Source: an uncultured Collinsella sp.
GTDB lineage: Bacteria; Actinomycetota; Coriobacteriia; Coriobacteriales; Coriobacteriaceae
Direction: 5' to 3'
NCBI GenBank assembly: GCA_958405565.1
Contig: CATYEN010000028.1
Location: 1-29,551, forward strand
Length of the DNA stretch: 29,551 nt
A program made the translations under genes and the position numbers. Below, in pieces: positions 22,100 to 29,551 of the stretch (position 1 is its first letter; every line of letters begins with the position of its first letter). The notes below the pieces were generated by a model. The model made no database searches, was not told where the DNA came from, and worked only from the letters and a program-made list of their open reading frames with translations.

Positions 22100-23431
22100 A
22101 TGAAGTACTTTGGCACCGACGGCTTTCGCGGCGAGGCCAACGTTGGGCTGACGGTAGAGCACGCCTATAAGATCGGTCGTTTTGTGGGCTGGTATTACGG
22201 CGCCAATCGCGAGCGCAAGGCACGCGTCATCGTAGGTAAGGACACGCGTCGATCCAGCTATATGTTCGAGGCGGCGCTGGTGAGTGGCCTGGTCGCGAGC
22301 GGCGCGGACGCCTACATGCTGCACGTGATCCCGACGCCGGGCGTGGCGCATCAGACGGTCGAGGGCTGCTTCGACTGTGGCATCATGATCAGCGCGAGCC
22401 ACAACCCGTTTTGCGATAACGGTATCAAGCTCGTCAACAGCGACGGCTTTAAGATGGACGAGGACGTGCTGGAGCTCATCGAGGACTACATCGATGGCAA
22501 GAGCGAGGTACCGCTGGCCACGGGCAACCACATTGGCGCCACGGTGGACTACATGCAGGGCCGCAACCGCTACATCGCCTCGCTCATCGCGAGCGCGAAC
22601 TTTTCGCTGCAGGGCGTCAAGATTGGCCTGGACTGCGCCAACGGCTCGGCGTCCTCGGTCGCCAAGCCGGTGTTCGACGCGCTGGGCGCCGACGTGCGCG
22701 TGATCAATGCCGCGCCTGATGGTTTTAACATCAACGTCGACTGCGGCTCCACGCATATGGAGCGTCTGCAGCGCCACGTGGTGGAGCAGGGCCTGGACGT
22801 GGGCTTTGCCTACGACGGCGATGCCGACCGCTGCCTGGCCGTGGACGAGCGCGGCCGCGTGGTCGATGGCGACCAGATCCTGTACGTGTGCGGCGTGTAC
22901 CTGAACAAGCACGGTCGCCTTTCGGGCGGTACCGTGGTTCCGACGATTGCCAGCAACTTTGGCCTGATCAAGTCGTTGGAGCTTGCCGGCCTGAGCGCCG
23001 TGACCAGCGGTGTGGGCGACCGTCACGTGTATGCCAAGATGCGCGAGGGCGGTTACAGCCTGGGCGGCGAGCAGACGGGCCATACGATCTTTGGCGATAT
23101 CGAGCGCACGGGCGACGGCATTATGACCTCGCTGCGCGTGATGGAAGTGATCCGCGCCGAGCGCGAGACGCTCTCGCAGCTCACGGCTCCGTGCAAGCTG
23201 TTACCGCAGGCGCAGGTGGCTGTGCGCGTGGCGGACAAGGACGCCGCGCTCGAGAACATGGGCGTGCAGGCCGCCATCGCCGAGGCCGAGGCGTCGCTGG
23301 CGGACGAGGGCCGCGTGCTGGTGCGCAAGAGCGGAACCGAGTCGGTTATCCGCGTGCTGGCCGAGGCGCCCGACCAAGCATCCGCCGACGCCGCCATGAA
23401 GCGCATCGCCAACGCGTTGGAAGCTCTGTAG
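22100..23431 (+). CDS. glmM: Phosphoglucosamine mutase
   Basis: This 443-aa enzyme interconverts glucosamine-6-phosphate and glucosamine-1-phosphate on the way to UDP-GlcNAc for peptidoglycan. Ser100 in ISASHNP is the residue that carries the phosphate. Mg2+ is bound by DGDADR (239-244). The sugar loop is GGEQTGHTIF and the phosphate-binding loop is RKSGTESVIRV near the C-terminus. The start MKYFGTDGFRG is the family's typical beginning. AAGGAG lies just before the ATG. The length is normal. It has a terminator right in front of it and the mosaic hairpin element directly behind it, whose first base is the last base of the TAG stop. Confidence 0.96.
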   Translation: MKYFGTDGFRGEANVGLTVEHAYKIGRFVGWYYGANRERKARVIVGKDTRRSSYMFEAALVSGLVASGADAYMLHVIPTPGVAHQTVEGCFDCGIMISASHNPFCDNGIKLVNSDGFKMDEDVLELIEDYIDGKSEVPLATGNHIGATVDYMQGRNRYIASLIASANFSLQGVKIGLDCANGSASSVAKPVFDALGADVRVINAAPDGFNINVDCGSTHMERLQRHVVEQGLDVGFAYDGDADRCLAVDERGRVVDGDQILYVCGVYLNKHGRLSGGTVVPTIASNFGLIKSLELAGLSAVTSGVGDRHVYAKMREGGYSLGGEQTGHTIFGDIERTGDGIMTSLRVMEVIRAERETLSQLTAPCKLLPQAQVAVRVADKDAALENMGVQAAIAEAEASLADEGRVLVRKSGTESVIRVLAEAPDQASADAAMKRIANALEAL

Positions 23432-23577
23432 TTACGCGGTTTTACCAAACCGCGTAACTACTCGACGCTGCAAGCGGCCCCAAGCGGCAATCTGACGTTC
23501 AATTTCAAGGGCGCGGCCAGAAGGTCAGCGCCCTTTCATTTCACGTCACCTTGCTCGCTTAGGGTCGTTTTCGCTGA
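23431..23577 (+). repeat. Mosaic hairpin repeat element, copy B
   Basis: The 5' hairpin is GTTACGCGGTTT (23431-23442), loop TACC, and its complement (23447-23458). Against copy A (1-27) the fourth pair changes from G-C to A-T on both arms. Blocks 23461-23503 and 23539-23577 match copy A at all but a few positions; in the long stem two of the changes become G-T pairs, tolerable only in RNA read on the plus strand. The apex is a different hairpin, AAGGGCGC/GCGCCCTT (23507-23514/23528-23535). The element lies between convergent glmM and the M32 gene. Confidence 0.85.
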
Positions 23578-23636
23578 CGTTGCCAAGACATTGGCGTCAA
23601 CATGGTTGACGTTGGCGATGGCGTGCTGGTCAATCC

Positions 23637-25211
23637 TTACAGCTCGTACAGCGTGGTGAACTTGTCCTGGAGGTAGCTGCAGTAGTAGCGGGCGTCGAAG
23701 GCCATGCCGCAGGCGCCCTTGATGAGTTCCGGCGCGTCTTTGGCGCGGCCCCACTGCCAAATGTGCTCGCCCAGCCAGGCGCGGACGGGCGCCAGATCGC
23801 CGCTCGCGCAGGCACCGGTAAGGTCGACGCCGTCGCGGCACATGGCCGGCACAAACATGGCATCGTAGGCGCTACCCAGCGCATACGTGGGGAAGTAGCC
23901 AAACGAACCGCCGCTCCAATGCGTATCCTGCAGGCAGCCGTGCGTGTCGTCGGGAACGGGAATGCCCAGGTACTCGTCCATAAAGCGGTTCCAAAGCGCG
24001 GGGATGTCCTTGGCCGCAGCCTCGCCGGCAAACAGCATACGCTCAATCTGGTAGCGCACCATAATATGCAGCGGATAGGTGAGCTCGTCGGCCTCGGTGC
24101 GGATCAACGACGGCTGCGCGATGTTCACGGCGCGGTAGAGCGTGTCTTCGTCGACGTCGCCGTAGACCTCGGGCGCGTGACGACGCAGCACCTCGAGCAG
24201 CGGGCCCATAAAGGCGCGGCTGCGACCCACGGTGTTCTCGAAAAAGCGGCTCTGGCTCTCGTGGATGCCCATGGAGGTGCCGCCCTCCAGGCAGGTGCGC
24301 GCGTAGGCGGGATTGACGCCCAGCTCGTACATGGTGTGCCCCGCCTCGTGGATGATGCTGTAGACGTTGGAGATGCAGTCGTCCTCGTAGATGTGCGTCG
24401 CGATGCGCGCATCACCCACGGCAAAGCCCTCGCTAAACGGATGCTCGGTAAAGGCAAGCGTGGTGTCGTCCAGGTCCAGGCCGACAAGCTTCATAAGGTC
24501 GAAGCTCATGGCGCGCTGGGCAGCCTCGGGCACGTGGGCGTGCAAAAAGTCGGCAGCCGGCTGCTGGCCGCGCTCGCCGATGGCGTGCACGAGCGGCACG
24601 ACCGTGGCCTTGACCTCGTCGCAAAACGCGTCGAAGCTCTTGGCGGAAAGGCCGCGCTCGTACTGGTCGAGCCAAACGTCGTATGGATCGCGCTTGGGGT
24701 CCATGAGCTCGGCCTGATGCTTAAGTTGGGCGACGATTCTATCCACATAGGTCTCAAAGCTCGCCCAGTCGTTGGCTGCCTTGGCCTTGCGCCACACGGC
24801 GTCCGCCTCGCAGGTGAGCCTGGTCCAGGCCTCGGCTTCTTCGGTGGGGATGGCACTGGCCTCACGTTGATCGCGGCCGAGCACACGGATCTCGTCGAGC
24901 AGCTGAGGGTCGTCGATTTTGCCGCCGGCGACGGTCTCGCGCGCTAACGAGCGTACGAGCTCAACGGACTTCTCGCTGGTCAGCAGCTTGTGATGCTCGC
25001 CGGCAAGCGTGCCCATGGCGTCGGCACGCGCTGCTGCGCCGTTGGCGGGGGCAATGGTCGCGCCGTCAAACTCGGCAATCTTGAGCAGGTACTCACGAGT
25101 CCACAGCTTGCCTTCGAGCTTGCGGAATTTTTTGACGGCCTTATCGACCTTCATGCCTTTGGATGTCTTGCCCGCTGCAGGCTCGGCCTTCTTATCGAGT
25201 TTCTTTCCCAT
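23637..25211 (-). CDS. M32 family carboxypeptidase (Taq type)
   Basis: This 524-aa zinc carboxypeptidase removes C-terminal residues from peptides. The zinc site is HEAGH (288-292), with third ligand Glu318 in GIHESQSRFFEN. Family motifs HPFSEG, DARIATHIYEDD and GIPVPDDTHGCLQDTHWSGG are intact. The length fits the usual 500 aa plus a Lys-rich N-terminal extension (KKLDKKAEPAAGKTSKGMK). AAGGA precedes ATG 25211. No signal peptide is present, so it is cytoplasmic. It is a single gene, divergent from the pheST leader. Confidence 0.94.
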   Translation of the reverse strand: MGKKLDKKAEPAAGKTSKGMKVDKAVKKFRKLEGKLWTREYLLKIAEFDGATIAPANGAAARADAMGTLAGEHHKLLTSEKSVELVRSLARETVAGGKIDDPQLLDEIRVLGRDQREASAIPTEEAEAWTRLTCEADAVWRKAKAANDWASFETYVDRIVAQLKHQAELMDPKRDPYDVWLDQYERGLSAKSFDAFCDEVKATVVPLVHAIGERGQQPAADFLHAHVPEAAQRAMSFDLMKLVGLDLDDTTLAFTEHPFSEGFAVGDARIATHIYEDDCISNVYSIIHEAGHTMYELGVNPAYARTCLEGGTSMGIHESQSRFFENTVGRSRAFMGPLLEVLRRHAPEVYGDVDEDTLYRAVNIAQPSLIRTEADELTYPLHIMVRYQIERMLFAGEAAAKDIPALWNRFMDEYLGIPVPDDTHGCLQDTHWSGGSFGYFPTYALGSAYDAMFVPAMCRDGVDLTGACASGDLAPVRAWLGEHIWQWGRAKDAPELIKGACGMAFDARYYCSYLQDKFTTLYEL

Positions 25212-25333
25212 ACCATATCCTTGATCTCGTGAGCCGAGCGCTTCGGGTGGGCGCGCGGCCAGTTTGCACAGCTACCTGCCTTGTACCCAGTGCGAACAAA
25301 ACGGAACGCGGCGATGCACACGCAGAATGTGTT

Positions 25334-25630
25334 ATCCTATAGCCCAATGCGTTGACGGAGAGGGTTTTGCCCGCCGCGTCGCCGGCAAGAGAGGGAAGGT
25401 CATGGGCTGCGAGCCTTCCTGCGGTGACAAGGGCCAAGCGTTCACTCCCGAGCAGCGACCTCAACGGGCACGCGGCCAGCGGCGGCGAAGCCCCAGTAGG
25501 GAAGCCGTGAGCCTCGCGACAAGGGGCACAGAGTGGGCGCGGCGGGCCAGACATCCGCCGGGTCAAACAAGGTGGTACCGCGGAATTCAACCGTCCTTGG
25601 GCAATGCACATGCCCGAGGGCGGTTTTTTT
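25334..25630 (+). promoter_or_regulatory. T-box leader controlling pheST
   Basis: The conserved T-box core GGTGGTACCGCGG (25571-25583) is present, followed by a terminator. Stem I starts near 25345. In the internal loop between GGAG-GCCC and GGGC-CTCC pairings the 3' strand reads GCGTTCA, which places UUC (25441-25443), a Phe codon, at the specifier position. Uncharged tRNA-Phe would pair there and at the T-box bulge, stabilising the antiterminator. A -10-like TATCCT (25334-25339) marks the probable promoter, without a clear -35. Confidence 0.9.
25591..25630 (+). terminator. T-box terminator hairpin
   Basis: CCGTCCTTGGGCA (25591-25603) pairs with TGCCCGAGGGCGG (25611-25623), with G-U and mismatch positions, followed by seven T. 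Its 5' arm overlaps the region needed for the antiterminator, as in standard T-box attenuation. Confidence 0.85.
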
Positions 25631-25715
25631 GTTACCGAACCGGGCCGCACATCCGCAGCTCCGGGTGGCTCCAGCCGCCGCGGCAAGTGGATGCGCGAGA
25701 GACGAAAGGGAAGAC

Positions 25716-26792
25716 ATGAGTCTGATTGATGATCTGGTCAAACTCGAGGAAGAGGCCAAGGAGCTCGTCGCAGGCGCCGATGACGCCGCCAAGCTCGAGG
25801 CTGCGCGTGTTGAGCTGCTCGGTCGCAAGGGTCGTATCACCGGCTTGATGCGCATGATGGGCAAGCTCGCCCCCGAGGATCGTCCCGTGATGGGCAAGCG
25901 CGCCAACGAGATGCGCCAGCTGATCGAGGGCATGCTCGACGAGCGAAACACCGAGATGAAGGCCGCCGCCCTCAAGCGCGCACTCGAGCACGACGCCGTC
26001 GACATCACGCTGCCGGGCATCCGTCCGCAGATCGGCCACCAGCACCTGATCAAGCAAATCATCGAGGAGGCCGAGGACATCTTCTGCGGCATCGGCTACA
26101 CCGTCGAGTCCGGCCCCATGGTCGACACCTCTTACTACAACTTCACCGCGCTCAACGCTCCCATGGATCACCCGAGCCGCTCGGCCCGCGATACCTTCTA
26201 CGTGGTCGACAACAACCCCGGCAGCGTCGCGCACCCCGAGGCTCACGCCCACGGCGAGTCCGACGTGCTGCTGCGCACCCAGACTTCGGGCGTGCAGATC
26301 CACACTATGGAGTCGCAGAAGCCGCCCATCTACATGATCTGCCCGGGCACCGTCTACCGTCCCGACACGGCCGATGCCTGCCACCTGCCGCAGTTCAACC
26401 AGATCGAGGGCCTGGTCGTCGACGAGGGCATCACCTTTGGCGACCTGAAGGGCACGCTCGACTACTTTGTTAAGTGCATGTTTGGCGAGGATCGCAAGAC
26501 GCGTTACCGCCCGCACTTCTTCCCCTTCACCGAGCCCAGCTGCGAGGTGGACGTGAGCTGCCACGTGTGCGGCGGCAAGGGCTGCAACTTCTGCAAGCAC
26601 AGCGGCTGGATCGAGATCTTGGGCTGCGGCATGGTCGACCCCAACGTCCTGATCAACTGCGGCATCGATCCCGAGAAGTACACCGGCTTCGCCTTTGGCA
26701 TTGGCGCCGAGCGCGTCGCGGCCCTGCGCTACGACCTGCCGGACCTCAGAACGCTCATGACAGGCGATATGCGTTTCTTGAATCAGTTCTAG
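25716..26792 (+). CDS. pheS: Phenylalanyl-tRNA synthetase alpha subunit
   Basis: This 358-aa catalytic subunit of the (alpha-beta)2 enzyme charges tRNA-Phe. An N-terminal coiled region (1-85, including LLGRKGRITGLMRMM) binds tRNA. Class II motif 2 lies around GTVYRPDTADACHLPQFNQ, and motif 3 is GFAFGIGAERVAALRY near the C-terminus. A Cys-rich insertion, CHVCGGKGCNFCKHSGW, replaces the usual loop, as in some actinobacterial and clostridial forms, and may bind zinc. ATG 25716 follows AAAGGGAAGAC; a longer in-frame reading starts inside the T-box and is rejected. It is the first gene of the pheST operon. Confidence 0.96.
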   Translation: MSLIDDLVKLEEEAKELVAGADDAAKLEAARVELLGRKGRITGLMRMMGKLAPEDRPVMGKRANEMRQLIEGMLDERNTEMKAAALKRALEHDAVDITLPGIRPQIGHQHLIKQIIEEAEDIFCGIGYTVESGPMVDTSYYNFTALNAPMDHPSRSARDTFYVVDNNPGSVAHPEAHAHGESDVLLRTQTSGVQIHTMESQKPPIYMICPGTVYRPDTADACHLPQFNQIEGLVVDEGITFGDLKGTLDYFVKCMFGEDRKTRYRPHFFPFTEPSCEVDVSCHVCGGKGCNFCKHSGWIEILGCGMVDPNVLINCGIDPEKYTGFAFGIGAERVAALRYDLPDLRTLMTGDMRFLNQF

Positions 26793-26803
26793 GCTGCGGC
26801 TTG

Positions 26804-26889
26804 CCCAAGCACGGCACCTCGGCGCTCATTCGTCGCTTGCGTACCAAAGTACGCGGCACTCCTCTTTCGGGCCGATCTGCCGCACTTGG
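26804..26889 (+). repeat. Hairpin repeat in the pheS-pheT spacer (apex shared with copy A)
   Basis: An outer stem pairs 26804-26823 with 26871-26889 (15 of 19 positions by hand). The apex block 26829-26868 matches 71-110 of copy A at 33 of 40 positions, including the GCGTACCAAAGTACGC hairpin (26839-26854) and CTCCTCTTTC. It lies inside the operon, so it is expected to be transcribed between the two cistrons. Confidence 0.75.
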
Positions 26890-26976
26890 ACAACCCTCGC
26901 TTTGTAAGGAATGTTCACAAAGTTGAAGTTTCCACCTGCATCTCTTCGCAGGCTTTCAGTATGAAAGGAGAGCTAG

Positions 26977-29430
26977 ATGCGTGTTTCTTACGACTGGCTC
27001 AAGACCATGATCGATATTCCGGAGGATCCCAAGACCCTTTCGGACGAATATATCCGTACCGGCACCGAGGTCGAGGCGATCGACACCGTGGGCGAGTCCT
27101 TCGACCACGTGGTGACCGCCAAGGTGCTCACCAAGACCCCGCACCCCGATAGCGACCACATGTATGTGTGCTCGGTCGATGTGGGCGACAAGAACCTCGA
27201 TGCCGACGGCAATCCCGCTCCGCTGCAGATCGTCTGCGGCGCGCAGAACTTCGAGGCCGGCGACCACATCGTCACGGCCATGATCGGCGCTGTCCTGCCC
27301 GGCGACGTCAAGATCAAGAAGAGCAAGCTTCGCGGCGTCGTGTCCATGGGCATGAACTGCTCTGCGCGCGAGCTCGGCCTGGGTGGCGACCACTCCGGCA
27401 TCATGATTCTGCCCGAGGACACGCCCTGCGGTATGCCGTTTGCCGAGTACGTGGGCTCGAGTGATACTGTGCTCGACTGCGAGATCACGCCCAACCGTCC
27501 CGATTGCCTGTCCATGATCGGCATGGCCCGCGAGACCGGTGCCATTTTCGACCGCGATTTCCACGTGGAGCTGCCCGCCATCAAGGCGGAGACTGGCCGC
27601 GCGACCGACGACGAGCTTTCCGTCGAGATTGCCGACGAGGGCCTGTGCGACCGCTATGTCGCCCGCATCGTGCGCAACGTGAAGGTCGGCCCGTCGCCCG
27701 ACTGGATGGTCAAGCGCCTTAACGCCCTGGGCGTGCGTCCGCACAACAACATCGTCGACATCACCAACTACGTGATGATGCTCACCGGTCAGCCGCTGCA
27801 CGCCTTTGACCTGGACACCTTTGCCGAGCGCGATGGCCACCGTCGCGTGGTGGTTCGCGCCGCCCAGCAGGATGAGAAATTCACGACGCTCGATGGCGAA
27901 GAGCGCGTGCTCGACGCCGGCATGGGCCTTATCACCGACGGCGAGCGCCCCGTGGCGTTGGCCGGCGTTATGGGCGGCATGGATTCCGAGATCGAGGACG
28001 ACACCGTCGACGTGATGGTCGAGAGCGCTTGCTTCAACGCCGGTCGCACCTCGCACACCAGCCGCGATCTGTCGCTGATCTCCGACGCCTCCATTCGCTT
28101 TGAGCGCCAGGTTGACGAGACTGGCTGCGTGGATGTCGCCAACGTTACCTGCGCGCTCATCGAGGAGATCGCCGGCGGCGAGGTTGCTCCCGGCTATGTC
28201 GATGTTTTCCCCGCGCCCAAGACCATCGACAGCATCAAGCTGCGCCTGGCCCGCGTGCATGCCATCTGCGGTGCCGACATCGAGCCCGATTTTATCGAGC
28301 GTTCGCTTACCCGTCTGGGCTGCACCGTCGAGCGCGACGGCGAGGACTTTATGGTTACCCCGCCGAGCTTCCGTCCCGACCTGCCGCGCGAGATCGACCT
28401 GATCGAGGAGGTCCTGCGCCTATGGGGCATGGGCCGTGTGACGGCGACCATCCCGGCTGCCAAGAACCACATCGGCGGCCTGACCCGCGAGCAGAAGCTC
28501 ACCCGCAAGGTCGGCGAGATCCTGCGCGCCTGCGGCCTCAACGAGACCACGACCTTTGGCTTTGCCGCCCCGGGCGACCTGGAGAAGATCGGCATGCCCA
28601 CCGAGGGTCGCGGCTGCCCCGTGGTGCTCATGAACCCGCTGGTGGCCGAGCAGACCGAGATGCGTCGTTCGCTGCTGCCGGGCCTGCTGCAGTCCGTGGC
28701 CTACAACGAGGCGCACGGTACGCCCAACGTGCACCTGTACGAGGTCGGCAGCCTGTTCCACGGTCGCGAGAACGCCAGCCTGCCCAAGGAGACCAAGTCC
28801 GTCGCGGGTGTGCTCTCGGGCCAGTGGAGCGAGCAGTCTTGGAACATGAAGTACCGTAAACTGCGTTTCTTCTTTGGCAAGGGTATCGTCGAGGAGCTGC
28901 TCGCCCAGCTGCGCATCGAGAAGGTTCGCTTCCGTCCCGTTGAGGGCGAGGGCTATGCCTTTTTGCAGCCGGGTCGTGCGGCCGAGGTTCTGTCCGGCGG
29001 CACCGTGCTGGGTTGGGTCGGCGAGATCCACCCCGAGGCGCGCGAGGCCTGCGGCATCGACGAGGTTGTCGTTGCCTTTGAGCTTGACCTGGACAAGCTG
29101 ATCAAGGGCGCCCGCAACCAGGAGAACTACCGCGAGTTCTCGCAGTACCCGGCCGTTGAGCACGACCTTGCCATTGTGGTCGACAATGCCGTGACCTGCG
29201 AGGATCTTGAGCGCCGTATTACCAGCGCCGGCGGCAAGCTGCTCGAGGGCGTGCGCCTGTTCGATGTCTACCGCGATCCGGTTCGTATCGGCAAGGGCAA
29301 GAAGTCCATGGCCTTTGCGCTCACGTATCGCTCGGACGACCACACGCTTACTAGCGAAGAGGTCGAGAAGGCGCACCAGAAGATCGTCACCAAGGTGTGC
29401 AAGGGCGTAAACGGCGAGGTTCGCTCGTAA
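26977..29430 (+). CDS. pheT: Phenylalanyl-tRNA synthetase beta subunit
   Basis: This 817-aa subunit pairs with PheS. Domains in order: an N-terminal B1 region (MRVSYDWLKTMIDIP), a tRNA-binding OB domain (about 40-150, HPDSDHMYVCSVDVG, QIVCGAQNFEAGDH), B3/B4 editing domain (about 210-390, NIVDITNYVMM, GQPLHAFDLD), B5 (about 405-475), the inactive class II-like core, and a C-terminal FDX-ACB anticodon-binding domain (about 725-815, FSQYPAVEHDLAIVVDN, GKKSMAFALTYRSDDHTL). AAAGGAG lies 8 bp before the ATG. The 184-bp gap from pheS is unusually long for this operon and contains the repeat hairpin. Complete. Confidence 0.96.
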   Translation: MRVSYDWLKTMIDIPEDPKTLSDEYIRTGTEVEAIDTVGESFDHVVTAKVLTKTPHPDSDHMYVCSVDVGDKNLDADGNPAPLQIVCGAQNFEAGDHIVTAMIGAVLPGDVKIKKSKLRGVVSMGMNCSARELGLGGDHSGIMILPEDTPCGMPFAEYVGSSDTVLDCEITPNRPDCLSMIGMARETGAIFDRDFHVELPAIKAETGRATDDELSVEIADEGLCDRYVARIVRNVKVGPSPDWMVKRLNALGVRPHNNIVDITNYVMMLTGQPLHAFDLDTFAERDGHRRVVVRAAQQDEKFTTLDGEERVLDAGMGLITDGERPVALAGVMGGMDSEIEDDTVDVMVESACFNAGRTSHTSRDLSLISDASIRFERQVDETGCVDVANVTCALIEEIAGGEVAPGYVDVFPAPKTIDSIKLRLARVHAICGADIEPDFIERSLTRLGCTVERDGEDFMVTPPSFRPDLPREIDLIEEVLRLWGMGRVTATIPAAKNHIGGLTREQKLTRKVGEILRACGLNETTTFGFAAPGDLEKIGMPTEGRGCPVVLMNPLVAEQTEMRRSLLPGLLQSVAYNEAHGTPNVHLYEVGSLFHGRENASLPKETKSVAGVLSGQWSEQSWNMKYRKLRFFFGKGIVEELLAQLRIEKVRFRPVEGEGYAFLQPGRAAEVLSGGTVLGWVGEIHPEAREACGIDEVVVAFELDLDKLIKGARNQENYREFSQYPAVEHDLAIVVDNAVTCEDLERRITSAGGKLLEGVRLFDVYRDPVRIGKGKKSMAFALTYRSDDHTLTSEEVEKAHQKIVTKVCKGVNGEVRS

Positions 29431-29444
29431 TCTTTGCCGTTCGG

Positions 29445-29466
29445 AACCCGCCCCCTGCGGGGTTTT
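29445..29466 (+). terminator. Probable pheST terminator
   Basis: A short GC-rich stem, AACCCGC with GCGGGGTT (one bulged G), is followed by TTTT, starting 15 bp after the pheT stop. The remaining bases to the window end hold a small GCCGC/GCGGC hairpin and no gene I can support. Confidence 0.6.
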
Positions 29467-29551
29467 CACGGCAACGTCCTCGCCGCTTCGCGGCTGGGTT
29501 GATTTCCGATCTCAGCCGAACACATTGAGCTAATAGGCCGTTCCCGCAGTT

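Overview
The window reads as chromosomal DNA of a GC-rich actinobacterium, most probably a gut Coriobacteriia member of the Collinsella type. The grounds are strong GC bias in third codon positions, AAGGAG-type ribosome sites, a Sau3AI-like restriction system, an FrlB-type deglycase, a T-box-controlled pheST operon and many intergenic hairpin repeats. The genus assignment is inference from gene content and repeat style; no marker gene in the window proves it.

Layout. 1-441: three different repeat/hairpin elements, then the recQ promoter. 442-4304 (+): recQ helicase, a GntR/UTRA regulator and an FrlB-like SIS deglycase with a probable two-site operator. 4305-4683: a terminator, a very long inverted repeat and a minus-strand terminator. 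4684-7419: an L-2-hydroxyacid/L-lactate dehydrogenase (-), homoserine O-acyltransferase MetA (+) and 5-formyl-THF cyclo-ligase (-). 7541-8126 (-): a hicAB toxin-antitoxin pair with an operator lying over its -10 element. 8127-8439: SOS-box-like sites, a 26-bp inverted repeat and a terminator. 8440-11478 (-): a large M16C metallopeptidase. 11479-12023: a cluster of five copies of a 20-bp repeat, then AT-rich DNA with two arrays of GAGAGATA sites around a promoter.

12024-17836 is the most accessory-looking stretch: a Schlafen/AlbA_2-HATPase-wHTH regulator, an unknown 163-aa protein, a C5 cytosine methyltransferase divergent from a Sau3AI/MutH-family endonuclease (a probable GATC type II system with nested GATC palindromes in the shared promoter region), and a DUF5710-type protein with two CxxC pairs. 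18171-18245 (-) is tRNA-Val(GAC) with its promoter and terminator. 18535-23431 (+): an EamA/DMT permease, a DUF4012 membrane-anchored protein and glmM. 23637-25211 (-): an M32 carboxypeptidase. 25300-29430 (+): a Phe T-box leader, pheS, a repeat-bearing spacer, and pheT.

How it fits together. Most genes are housekeeping (DNA repair, methionine, folate and cell-wall precursor synthesis, peptide turnover, tRNA charging). The unusual content is regulatory and structural: a mosaic repeat family with a compensatory base change (1-145, 23431-23577, apex shared with 26829-26868), a 184-bp cruciform-type element (4394-4577), operator arrays in front of the Schlafen-type gene, and the GATC-containing palindromes inside the restriction-modification promoter region.
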